The notes beneath the pieces were generated by a model. It worked only from the letters and a program-made list of their open reading frames with translations, did not search any database and was not told the origin of the DNA. Of a stretch of 6,096 nucleotides of DNA, positions 1 to 5,986 are shown piece after piece. The stretch covers positions 1 through 6,096 of the forward strand of contig JAFDFW010000243.1 in the NCBI GenBank assembly GCA_019309605.1. Reading direction: 5' to 3'. Source of the stretch: Deltaproteobacteria bacterium. Lineage in GTDB: Bacteria; Myxococcota_A; Polyangia; Polyangiales; Houyiibacteriaceae. Both the position numbers and the translations under genes were made by a program. Positions within the stretch are counted from its first letter, which is position 1, and every line of letters starts with the position of its first letter.

Positions 1-57
1 ACAAGCGAGAACCGTGCCCATCAGGATGGCCGCGTTTCGTCGCGCATCGCGACGCAT
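1..57 (-). CDS. 5' end of a probable lipoprotein gene (partial, runs off left edge)
   Basis: Reading leftwards from an ATG at position 57, the 19 codons in the window give MRRDARRNAAILMGTVLAC. This is an arginine-rich n-region (R2, R3, R6, R7), a hydrophobic core (AAILMGTVLA) and a terminal V-L-A-C that fits a bacterial lipobox, with the cysteine as the lipidated residue. Such a start would send the product through the Sec pathway to the envelope. The gene would lie 122 bases downstream of the AraC-type regulator on the same strand, so co-transcription is possible. No good Shine-Dalgarno sequence precedes the ATG; the bases just upstream are GGCGAACCC. The mature protein is outside the window, so no function can be assigned. 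The short length makes chance a real alternative. Confidence 0.42.
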   Translation of the reverse strand, partial: MRRDARRNAAILMGTVLAC

Positions 58-77
58 GGGTTCGCCACGCCGTGGCG
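38..77. repeat. Two short GC-rich inverted repeats flanking the partial gene's start
   Basis: Positions 38-44 (CGTCGCG) and 48-54 (CGCGACG) form a perfect 7-base stem around a 3-base loop. Positions 63-69 and 71-77 (CGCCACG / CGTGGCG) form a second near-perfect palindrome. They sit on either side of the putative ATG at 57 on the minus strand. Neither is followed by a T-run, so they are not intrinsic terminators. They could be mRNA structures at the translation start, but palindromes of this size also arise by chance in GC-rich DNA. Positions 78-147 show nothing else I can support. Confidence 0.25.
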
Positions 78-147
78 GTTCGCCAGGAGTCGCCGGCGAC
101 CGCCGGCACACGGCAATACACAGGAATCACCGAAGGATCATTTTGTT

Positions 148-203
148 TTAGGCAACGTCGGTCGGATCTTTCATTTTTGTTAGGCAACGTCGGTCGGATC
201 TTT
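148..203. repeat. Tandem duplication of the 3' end of the AraC-type gene
   Basis: The 24 bases at 148-171 are repeated exactly at 180-203, with period 32. On the minus strand each copy reads K-D-P-T-D-V-A followed by TAA. The right-hand copy (180-203) is the true end of the regulator gene. The left-hand copy lies just past the stop codon and is out of frame with the gene, because the period is not a multiple of three. The flanking AT-rich linkers are also similar (TCATTTTG at 138-145 and TCATTTTTG at 171-179), so the duplicated unit is about 32 bases. The copies differ only in the linker, which points to a fairly recent slippage or short-duplication event. Confidence 0.85.
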
Positions 204-1190
204 TTTGCTGCCCCAACGGCGCAGTGCCCGGGTCAGTCCGCGTGTGTTGGCGAACCCCGCTCGTCTTGCGATTTCAGCGGGAGCTCGCCCGTGCTCCACG
301 CCGTCGAGCACGATGGAGCGGCGCGTGGCGTCGACGAGCGCGCGAAATGTCGTTCCTTCGTCGCGCAGCCGGCGTTGGAGCGTTCGCGCGCTTAGATGCA
401 GCGCGGCGGCTACGTTGGCGACATCCGCGTGGCCCCCTTGCAGGAGCTTTCCGATCTCACGACTCACCGCGCTCAGGAACCCCGCCAATTTGATGTTCTG
501 ATGAAGCTCAGCGGCCAAGGTCTCGAGCTCACGTTGCGCGGCGGGATCGCCCGCGGACAACTCGAGGTTCCACACATCGTCCGAGATCCAGAGCTCGGTT
601 TCAGGCTCGCCAAAAAAAACCGCGCAGCCGAAGATGCGCTCATACTCTTCGATCATCCCGCGATACGGATGTGCGAACGCGATCTTTTCGAGCCGGAACT
701 GGTTCGCGGTCGCCATGCCGAAGTAGTTCATCATCGTTGCGGCAATGAACTCGATTTCATGATGGGTAACCGGCAAGTCGCCCTCGACCCTGTTGAGACG
801 GATCCGCTTTCCCGTCGTTTCCTCCTCGAGTGTCGCGACTTGTCCGTGCGCCACCAGGCCCTGAAACCGAAGCCCCGCCTGGACGCCCTCGCCGAACGTT
901 GCGCACTTCAAGAACAGGAGCTCGAACACATGCTTCGGCTTTCGTCGAATCTGCGCCCCGGCATGGAGCCCGAGAAACCGATCTTTCGACGCCTTCGCTG
1001 CCGCGCGCCAAAGCTCGCCTGCGGTGTCGCGTGGGAAGCGGGCCTGTGGATCCGTGAGCAGCTCCCGGTCGACACCCGCTTGGAGGCAGAGCGCTTCGGT
1101 GTCGAGGCCAACCGTTTCGAACGCCTCGAGCACCAGCCGCGTCCAAGCGCCGGAGATCAGCACCCGAGATCCTAGCAATGAGCTGGTCAT
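180..1190 (-). CDS. AraC-family transcriptional regulator (Arabinose_bd + HTH_18 type)
   Basis: This 336-residue protein has the usual length and layout of the AraC subfamily with an N-terminal Arabinose_bd-type effector domain, related to OruR and similar activators. Residues about 20-210 match that domain in style: a helical start, then R51-F-P-R, G101-A/F-type patches and V141-T-H-H-E-I-E-F-I. The C-terminal DNA-binding region holds two helix-turn-helix units. The first is about residues 254-282 (VANVAAALHLSARTLQRRLRDEGTTF), the second about 302-327 (AEIARRAGFANTRGLTRALRRWG). The closing G.(S/T)P..YR motif usual in the family is absent; the protein ends W-G-S-K-K-D-P-T-D-V-A. The start used is the ATG at 1190, which has a weak ribosome site. 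A GTG at 1163 (codon 10) is preceded by AGGA at good spacing and could be the true start. The gene is divergent from the large lipoprotein gene and could regulate it. The effector is unknown. Confidence 0.93.
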   Translation of the reverse strand: MTSSLLGSRVLISGAWTRLVLEAFETVGLDTEALCLQAGVDRELLTDPQARFPRDTAGELWRAAAKASKDRFLGLHAGAQIRRKPKHVFELLFLKCATFGEGVQAGLRFQGLVAHGQVATLEEETTGKRIRLNRVEGDLPVTHHEIEFIAATMMNYFGMATANQFRLEKIAFAHPYRGMIEEYERIFGCAVFFGEPETELWISDDVWNLELSAGDPAAQRELETLAAELHQNIKLAGFLSAVSREIGKLLQGGHADVANVAAALHLSARTLQRRLRDEGTTFRALVDATRRSIVLDGVEHGRAPAEIARRAGFANTRGLTRALRRWGSKKDPTDVA

Positions 1191-1232
1191 GAAGACGTTA
1201 CCGACTACCCTTCAAGGCCGAATCGAGCCGCC

Positions 1233-1258
1233 CGAACCCACGGGGCCTGGCCCGTTCG
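1233..1258. repeat. Composite inverted repeat followed by a pyrimidine-rich tract
   Basis: CGAAC at 1233-1237 pairs with GTTCG at 1254-1258, and GGGCC at 1243-1247 pairs with GGCCC at 1249-1253. The result is an interrupted hairpin with a five-base bulge in the left arm. An alternative inner pairing is ACGGG at 1240-1244 with CCCGT at 1251-1255. The following bases (1258-1271) are almost pure pyrimidine, including a TTTT run and CTTCTTCT. On the plus strand this resembles an intrinsic terminator, yet no plus-strand gene lies upstream. It could therefore be an attenuator-like element in the leader of the large gene, a regulator binding palindrome, or chance. Confidence 0.3.
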
Positions 1259-1337
1259 TTTTCTTCTTCTAGTTCTCGCATCAACATCGACTTTGGCGCA
1301 ACCGTGGCTCGGGCTCACGTTAGCATCGGTTCCCGCC

Positions 1338-1342
1338 CGGAG
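1338..1342 (+). promoter_or_regulatory. Ribosome binding site of the large lipoprotein gene
   Basis: CGGAG lies five bases before the ATG at 1348, which is good Shine-Dalgarno spacing. It supports that ATG as the start, as does the signal peptide that follows. Confidence 0.65.
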
Positions 1343-1347
1343 ACCCC

Positions 1348-4300
1348 ATGCACGATTTGAAATCCCGTTGGGGGCGCGACCGCCGAACCGCGGCGATCGC
1401 GTCTCGCCTTGTGACCTGTCTCACATATTGGACGTTGCTCGTCGCGGTGTCGCTGGCCGCCGGATGTGCCCAAGATACCGGGTCCGCAGGCAACACCGAG
1501 CTGAATGTGGTTGTGCCCAATGGCGCACCATCACTGGGTGGCGGATCTTCGGCCCCAGCGATTGTGACGGTCGAATACACCATTACTTGTGCCGGAAACA
1601 GCGATACGTTCCTCGATAACGCTGCGAGCTTCCTCGACGAGGTGAGGATCGACGGTAACCTCGAGGTTGTCGATGGCCGCACGTCCCCCCAGGGTCTGAT
1701 TCCCCCAGAGTTCGGCACACCCCGCCCCGGCGACGGCGCCGAGATCTGGCAGGGCTTCATGGATCTGCCTCCAGGTCCCTGTTCCGTCGAGCTTCGCGCA
1801 CGTGACGACGATGGTGAGGTCATTTGTACCGCCATCGAGCCGTTTATCATCACGGCCGACACGACGACCAAGGTCAACCTGGTCCTCATCTGTGATGTCA
1901 GCTTCCAGGCTCCGGTCGGTACGCTCGATGTCGACGCTACGTTCTCGTTCAACGTCGGCAACTTCTGTCCCGACCTGTTCGTTTTGAACTGCTACGACAG
2001 CGATCCGACCGAACAGCAGGTCCTTCCTCCGCCCAACCCGCCACTGGCTGCCACCGGCTGCGAGGTTCGCTTCCGTGACGGCGACAGCACCTGTGGCCAG
2101 AGTTGCGACCCGCAGGTCTGCACCCCGACGGCCACAGGGCTTTCCTGTGTGCCAGGTCCGGATCCAGGCGTTTCGACCACCATCACCTGTAACGCAGCCG
2201 CTCTGCTCGACTGTGAAGGCGATGGCATTCCGGACGGTTCCTGCACCATCAACGCGGATACGTTGGGCACCCTCCCAGAGTTTCTCGATGGGCTCGTCCC
2301 TTGCGTCACCGCAGTGGACTGCGGGGTGCCCGACGCCACTTGTGATGGCGGCTTCTGCGACTTCTCGGCTTCGAACCCCAATCTGAATGCGAACTTCTTC
2401 CTCGCGTGTGTCCCACCGGCACTGGGTGGCATTCCAGGCGCGACTATTGCGTGCACGGCAGAAACCACCGACGGCGATCTCGACTGCAACAAGATCAAGA
2501 TCGTCAATGTCAATTGTCCAGGTCTCCCCCCGTGTGATCCGAGCTTGATCGACTGCGACGACGGCAACGATTGCACGGAGGATAGCTGCGACCCCTCATC
2601 GGGCGTCGGGGTGTGCATCAATGACCCGTCGCCGGCCGGTACCGCTTGCATCGTCGATCCCGCGATCTGCGCAGCCCCATTCCCTAGCTCGTGCGACGGC
2701 GCAGGCACTTGCAGTACTACGAGTTGCATCTCCGACGCCGGCTGTGACGACGGCAATGCGTGCACCGTCGACCTCTGTGAGCCCATCTGTGGCCTTTGCG
2801 AGCTGCCCTCACCGGAGCCTGACGGGACCTCGTGTGACGCTGGACTCGGGTCTGGCTCCGGCGAGTGTGTTGCCGGCGCGTGCGCAGGGATCTGCGGCGG
2901 GACTACGTGCCCGGACAACGGGATCCCGTGCGTTACCGACGTTTGCGACCCGGTGGACGGCTCATGTGTCCCTGTGGTCGACGCTGATGGCTCCCCCTGC
3001 GATCCACCAGGTGGCACGCCGGGCACGGGCTTCTGTGACGACGCGGTTTGCGGAGCTCTTCAATACGCCCCGTTCTGCCTGATGCCGTTGGCGTTTGAGG
3101 AGCCGCTTTGCAATCCGACCTACGACGATACGTTGTGGCCTGGCTCGCACCGCGGCAGCTACGCGCAGGGCTCGGCCGCAGGACCCGGACCCGCGCCTGG
3201 CGCGGTGGTAACGCCGGAGCATGTCGAGCTCGCCGGAGCCCCGATCATCGCCTCGTTTAGCGAGCCCTATGCCGATGGTGGGCGGGCGGTCTGGGCGACG
3301 ATCCTCGGAATCGCCGGCACGATCCTGAAGCTGGATCATGACACGTTCCAAATCATCGACGAGTTCATTCCTACGGGGGTGACCATTCCGCTGGGCGTGA
3401 GCGGTGCGTACAACGCGATCGACTCCGAAGGTAACTTCATCGTCGCCCGAACGGATTTCATATCCGTCTATGGCGACAGCATCCCAGGGGATCGCTTCTC
3501 TCCCATCGAGCTCAAGCGCAGAGTCTTCGTCTTCCCGAACCAGGCGCTTTGCAATAGCAGTGATTTCATCGCCGGAATGTCTCTCACCTACGACGGCCAT
3601 ATTGCGTTCGTGACCGAGCTCGGAAACGTCTTCGTCATTCCGGTCGATGCCGAGCAAGCCGATGTCATCGGCCCGATCCCGGTTATCTCGACCAATCCCA
3701 ACTGCGCGACGGCGGACCCCGCGACGCTCGAGCTCGTATCGAACAATATCGCAACCGACGAGAACGGTGGAATCTACGTCGTGACGAGCGGGGCCATGTA
3801 TCGGTTCGACTGGGACGGCACGTCGCTGAGCCAGGCGTGGCGCGTGCCCTACGACAGTGATCCCAACGTCAGCCCGATTCGCTTGGGACCAGGCTCGGGG
3901 CAAACGCCAAGCCTCATGGGCACCAAGGAGGACGCAGACCGCTTCGTCGTCATCGCCGATGGCCAGGCCCTGATGAACTTGCTCGTCCTTTGGCGGGACG
4001 ACATCCCGCCAGGCTGGCAACCGATCGCACCAGGGAAAGATCCCCGAATCGCCTGCGAAGTGCCGATTCGCTTCGGAGACCCGTCGGCGACGCTCGCCAT
4101 TTCCGAACAGTCGATCGCAGTACGGGGCTACGCATCCATCGTCGTCAGCGACGTCCTCACCAATCCCACGATCGTGGACCCCAATAGCTTCAACGCCGGT
4201 GTGGCACAAAATCTGGTATCCGCACTCGAGGGTGGCCAGCCGGCAAAGGCTCCGGTCGGGATGGAGCGCGTGGACTGGGATCCGCTAACCCAAACGTGCT

Positions 4301-4989
4301 CGACCATCTGGGCCAATCCCACCGTTAGCATTCCGAATGGCATCCCCAGCATCAGCGAGGAGTCGCGCCTGGTTTACGGTATCGGCCAGCGCGGCGGACA
4401 GTGGGGCGTGGAGGCGCTGGACTTCGATACCGGCAACTCGCTGCTCTGGGCCCCGGGGGGTACCGGCTTCTGCGACCCGGCGCTCATCGCCATTGCCCGC
4501 AGTCTGCCGGCGGTCGACGCTCTCCTCGATGAGGAGGTCGTTCCTGGCTCGGGTGTGACCCTCGACGAAACGTCCTGCGAGAACTCCGTGTATGCCGCAA
4601 CCACGGTCGGCCCCGACGGCTCCATCTACACGGGGACATTCTTCGGCATGTCGAAGTACTCTCCGGACGTCGTGCCGGCTCCGTCCGAGAGCGTGCGTGC
4701 ACACGCGGGTGTCGACCAAGCGCTGGATCTGCTGGCAAGGGCGCAAACCGCGTTCGGCGTCGGCGGACCCAGCGCGGCACGTGATTTCGTCGGCCGCGCA
4801 TACAAGCAGGTCAGCGCAACGGTGTTTCCGGCCCAAGTAGTCGGCCCCCCTGCCGCCTACAACGAAGTCATCAACGCAGCCGCTTCGGTGAACGCTGCGT
4901 TCACCCAGATCGAAGCTTCCCAAGACCCGAGCGCGAACATCAGTCAGGCGATCGTGTCGCTGACCAACGCAGCCGCCCTGTTGAACTAA
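1348..4989 (+). CDS. Large cysteine-rich lipoprotein with CDDGN-type repeats and a beta-propeller-like C-terminal region
   Basis: This is a 1213-residue exported protein of unknown specific function. Residues 1-40 form a long signal peptide: basic n-region, hydrophobic VTCLTYWTLLVAVSLAAG, then C40. The lipobox is slightly non-canonical, with leucine at -4 (L-A-A-G-C). A41 at +2 does not suggest inner-membrane retention. Residues about 50-200 are beta-rich and mostly acidic. Residues about 205-590 are rich in cysteine, with repeats starting near C403 (CDDGNDCTEDSCD), C466 (CDDGNACTVDLCE) and C521 (CPDNGIPCVTDVCD). These resemble Dicty_CTDC-like and Myxococcota cysteine repeats, probably disulfide-bonded. 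From about residue 640, glycine turns followed by a beta strand recur at a spacing near 56 residues: DSEGNFIV at 692, YDGHIAFV at 748, DENGGIYVV at 804, DRFVVIADG at 864, and GPDGSIYTG at 1088. This suggests a beta-propeller (NHL, SMP-30 or PQQ-like). Residues about 1127-1213 are alanine-rich and probably helical. No catalytic residues are recognisable; adhesion or binding at the surface is an inference. Confidence 0.9.
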   Translation: MHDLKSRWGRDRRTAAIASRLVTCLTYWTLLVAVSLAAGCAQDTGSAGNTELNVVVPNGAPSLGGGSSAPAIVTVEYTITCAGNSDTFLDNAASFLDEVRIDGNLEVVDGRTSPQGLIPPEFGTPRPGDGAEIWQGFMDLPPGPCSVELRARDDDGEVICTAIEPFIITADTTTKVNLVLICDVSFQAPVGTLDVDATFSFNVGNFCPDLFVLNCYDSDPTEQQVLPPPNPPLAATGCEVRFRDGDSTCGQSCDPQVCTPTATGLSCVPGPDPGVSTTITCNAAALLDCEGDGIPDGSCTINADTLGTLPEFLDGLVPCVTAVDCGVPDATCDGGFCDFSASNPNLNANFFLACVPPALGGIPGATIACTAETTDGDLDCNKIKIVNVNCPGLPPCDPSLIDCDDGNDCTEDSCDPSSGVGVCINDPSPAGTACIVDPAICAAPFPSSCDGAGTCSTTSCISDAGCDDGNACTVDLCEPICGLCELPSPEPDGTSCDAGLGSGSGECVAGACAGICGGTTCPDNGIPCVTDVCDPVDGSCVPVVDADGSPCDPPGGTPGTGFCDDAVCGALQYAPFCLMPLAFEEPLCNPTYDDTLWPGSHRGSYAQGSAAGPGPAPGAVVTPEHVELAGAPIIASFSEPYADGGRAVWATILGIAGTILKLDHDTFQIIDEFIPTGVTIPLGVSGAYNAIDSEGNFIVARTDFISVYGDSIPGDRFSPIELKRRVFVFPNQALCNSSDFIAGMSLTYDGHIAFVTELGNVFVIPVDAEQADVIGPIPVISTNPNCATADPATLELVSNNIATDENGGIYVVTSGAMYRFDWDGTSLSQAWRVPYDSDPNVSPIRLGPGSGQTPSLMGTKEDADRFVVIADGQALMNLLVLWRDDIPPGWQPIAPGKDPRIACEVPIRFGDPSATLAISEQSIAVRGYASIVVSDVLTNPTIVDPNSFNAGVAQNLVSALEGGQPAKAPVGMERVDWDPLTQTCSTIWANPTVSIPNGIPSISEESRLVYGIGQRGGQWGVEALDFDTGNSLLWAPGGTGFCDPALIAIARSLPAVDALLDEEVVPGSGVTLDETSCENSVYAATTVGPDGSIYTGTFFGMSKYSPDVVPAPSESVRAHAGVDQALDLLARAQTAFGVGGPSAARDFVGRAYKQVSATVFPAQVVGPPAAYNEVINAAASVNAAFTQIEASQDPSANISQAIVSLTNAAALLN

Positions 4990-5043
4990 AGACTCGGAAA
5001 AGACGCCACCGCGGTTGCGCCAAACGATGCCCGCTGCGATTCG

Positions 5044-5127
5044 CCAGTGCCAGTGCCAGTGCCAGTGCCAGTGCCAGTGCCAGTGCCAGTGCCAGTGCCA
5101 GTGCCAGTGCCAGTGCCAGTGCCAGTG
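5044..5127. repeat. Perfect tandem array: 14 copies of CCAGTG
   Basis: Positions 5044-5127 are 84 bases of an uninterrupted hexanucleotide repeat, unit CCAGTG, without a single mismatch. The array sits in the 261-base spacer between the large lipoprotein gene and the outer-membrane protein gene. It ends 123 bases before the ATG of the latter. Read on the plus strand in the frame of both genes it would give alternating Pro-Val; on the minus strand one frame gives His-Trp. I treat it as non-coding because the downstream gene has a better start after it. Perfect copies imply recent expansion or active slippage, so copy number may vary between strains. The rest of the spacer (4990-5043 and 5128-5250) shows no clear promoter or terminator. 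Confidence 0.97.
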
Positions 5128-5250
5128 ACTGCGAACGTGACTCTGATTCACGGGTGTGGTCGCCGGGTCACGGTGTCTGGCGCGGCGGGTCGCCACCTCT
5201 GGTTGATCCGTCCCACCCTCGCTGGCTCGCTCCTTGCATTGATTTCGGGC

Positions 5251-5949
5251 ATGCGAAGCGCGCTCATATTCGCATTGGCACTGACTTCAGGGTGCCTGGC
5301 CTATGTGCACTCGCCTTCCGGGCGAAGCTTTCCGCTCGAGAGCTCGAAGACGCTCTACAAACGCGAAACTGGAGCTCAGGTGGAAGCTGGCGGCGGCCTA
5401 GAGGCGGGGGTGGGCTTGCCGGGATTCAACGTCCGTGTCCGACATGGGATCGTTGATAAGCTCGATGGAAGCGCCGAGTTTACGTACCAACGGATTCGGA
5501 CGGAGGCTTTTCACCTAGCAACCTCCGATCGGAACATTTTCACGGGCCGACTGGGAATCAAGTACGCGATGATCGACCACATTGCGCTGACCGCCGGGCT
5601 GGCGGCCGGAGGTTGGGGGGGCGGCTCGTTTCTCAGCCCCGATCTGTCGATGATCTTCGCTTATGAGAACCCGTACTGCGTGCCGTTCGTCGATGCTGGC
5701 GGGTATACAAGTCACCCGCTGCGCGCGACCGACGTCGTCATCACAGACCTCACTCCCGGCAGCCTCGGCGACGACAGCCTGACGGCGGCGCCGGTGTTCA
5801 CCTATGGTTGGACGGTTGGCTTCGGGCTGCGCATTCCGCTTCTGCACTACGACAAGCACAAGCGTGTGACCCGCAACACGCGCCTCTATTGGTACGGTTC
5901 GGTCGGCTTCGAATACATCTTCGCGCCGCGCCGTACCCAACAGAATTAA
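5251..5949 (+). CDS. Probable outer-membrane beta-barrel-type protein with lipoprotein-like signal
   Basis: The product is 232 residues from the ATG at 5251. Residues 1-15 (MRSALIFALALTSGC) form a short signal peptide ending in a possible lipobox with leucine at -4, as in the upstream protein, and C15 as the lipidated residue. The mature part is rich in glycine and alternating hydrophobic strands: 42-64 (VEAGGGLEAGVG, FNVRVRHG), 70-82, 97-124 (RLGIKYAMIDHIALTAGLAAGGWGGG), 181-200 and 211-224. The last segment (RLYWYGSVGFEYIF) ends in an aromatic residue like a barrel-insertion signal, followed by a short tail. This pattern suits a small outer-membrane barrel, though a lipid anchor on a barrel would be unusual. 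The open frame extends upstream through the hexamer array. I chose 5251 because the signal peptide starts there, although no good ribosome site precedes it. It may share an operon with the large lipoprotein gene. The family was not recognised. Confidence 0.75.
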   Translation: MRSALIFALALTSGCLAYVHSPSGRSFPLESSKTLYKRETGAQVEAGGGLEAGVGLPGFNVRVRHGIVDKLDGSAEFTYQRIRTEAFHLATSDRNIFTGRLGIKYAMIDHIALTAGLAAGGWGGGSFLSPDLSMIFAYENPYCVPFVDAGGYTSHPLRATDVVITDLTPGSLGDDSLTAAPVFTYGWTVGFGLRIPLLHYDKHKRVTRNTRLYWYGSVGFEYIFAPRRTQQN

Positions 5950-5956
5950 CCCTTTG

Positions 5957-5978
5957 AAAAAGAGGACTGTCCCCCTTT
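5957..5978 (-). terminator. Imperfect hairpin with T-run, likely terminator of the right-edge gene
   Basis: The arms at 5958-5967 and 5969-5978 pair over ten positions with two A-C mismatches (core GAGGAC / GTCCCCC). On the minus strand the hairpin is followed by TTTTT (5961-5957), as expected for intrinsic termination of the minus-strand gene that stops at 5987. On the plus strand it lies eight bases past the stop of the outer-membrane protein gene, but only a short TTT follows, so it would be weaker that way. The GGGGGACAGTCC core also resembles dispersed REP-like palindromes that I recall from deltaproteobacterial genomes; that link is from memory and unchecked. Confidence 0.5.
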
Positions 5979-5986
5979 GGGTAGGG

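Larger units (their letters stand above)
1191..1347. promoter_or_regulatory. Divergent intergenic region between regulator and envelope genes
   Basis: These 157 bases must hold the promoters of both the leftward regulator gene and the rightward lipoprotein gene. AraC-family regulators often act from such shared regions, so this is the natural place for an operator. I could not identify convincing -35/-10 pairs. A TTGGCG at 1293-1298 has no good -10 partner at 17 bases. The region contains the inverted repeat listed separately and the ribosome binding site of the rightward gene. Confidence 0.45.

Noticed and set aside
72..395. Plus-strand open frame of 107 codons crossing the left repeat
   Set aside because: It overlaps the regulator gene antisense, lacks a ribosome site, and its sequence shows no domain.
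396..1175. Plus-strand open frame of 259 codons
   Set aside because: It is fully antisense to the well-supported AraC-type gene, has no ribosome site and no family resemblance; a GC-rich shadow frame.
1992..3026. Minus-strand open frame of 344 codons rich in Ser, Pro and Gly
   Set aside because: The composition is explained as the complement of the cysteine- and aspartate-rich repeat region; no start signal or domain.
2962..4209. Minus-strand open frame of 415 codons
   Set aside because: It is antisense to the large lipoprotein gene, with Arg/Asp-rich low-complexity composition typical of a reverse-complement shadow.
4285..5196. Minus-strand open frame of 303 codons with a His-Trp dipeptide run
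   Set aside because: It lies antisense to the end of the large lipoprotein gene, and the His-Trp run is just the reverse reading of the CCAGTG array. The rest is Arg- and Ala-rich with no recognisable domain.
5047..5250. Upstream extension of the outer-membrane protein gene through the Pro-Val run from a GTG
   Set aside because: A plausible signal peptide begins at the ATG at 5251, and the extension would bury it internally. Kept as a finding about the shared frame, not as the gene start.
5515..5940. Minus-strand open frame of 141 codons
   Set aside because: It is antisense to the outer-membrane protein gene; the composition is a shadow, and the plus-strand frame has a signal peptide and strand pattern.
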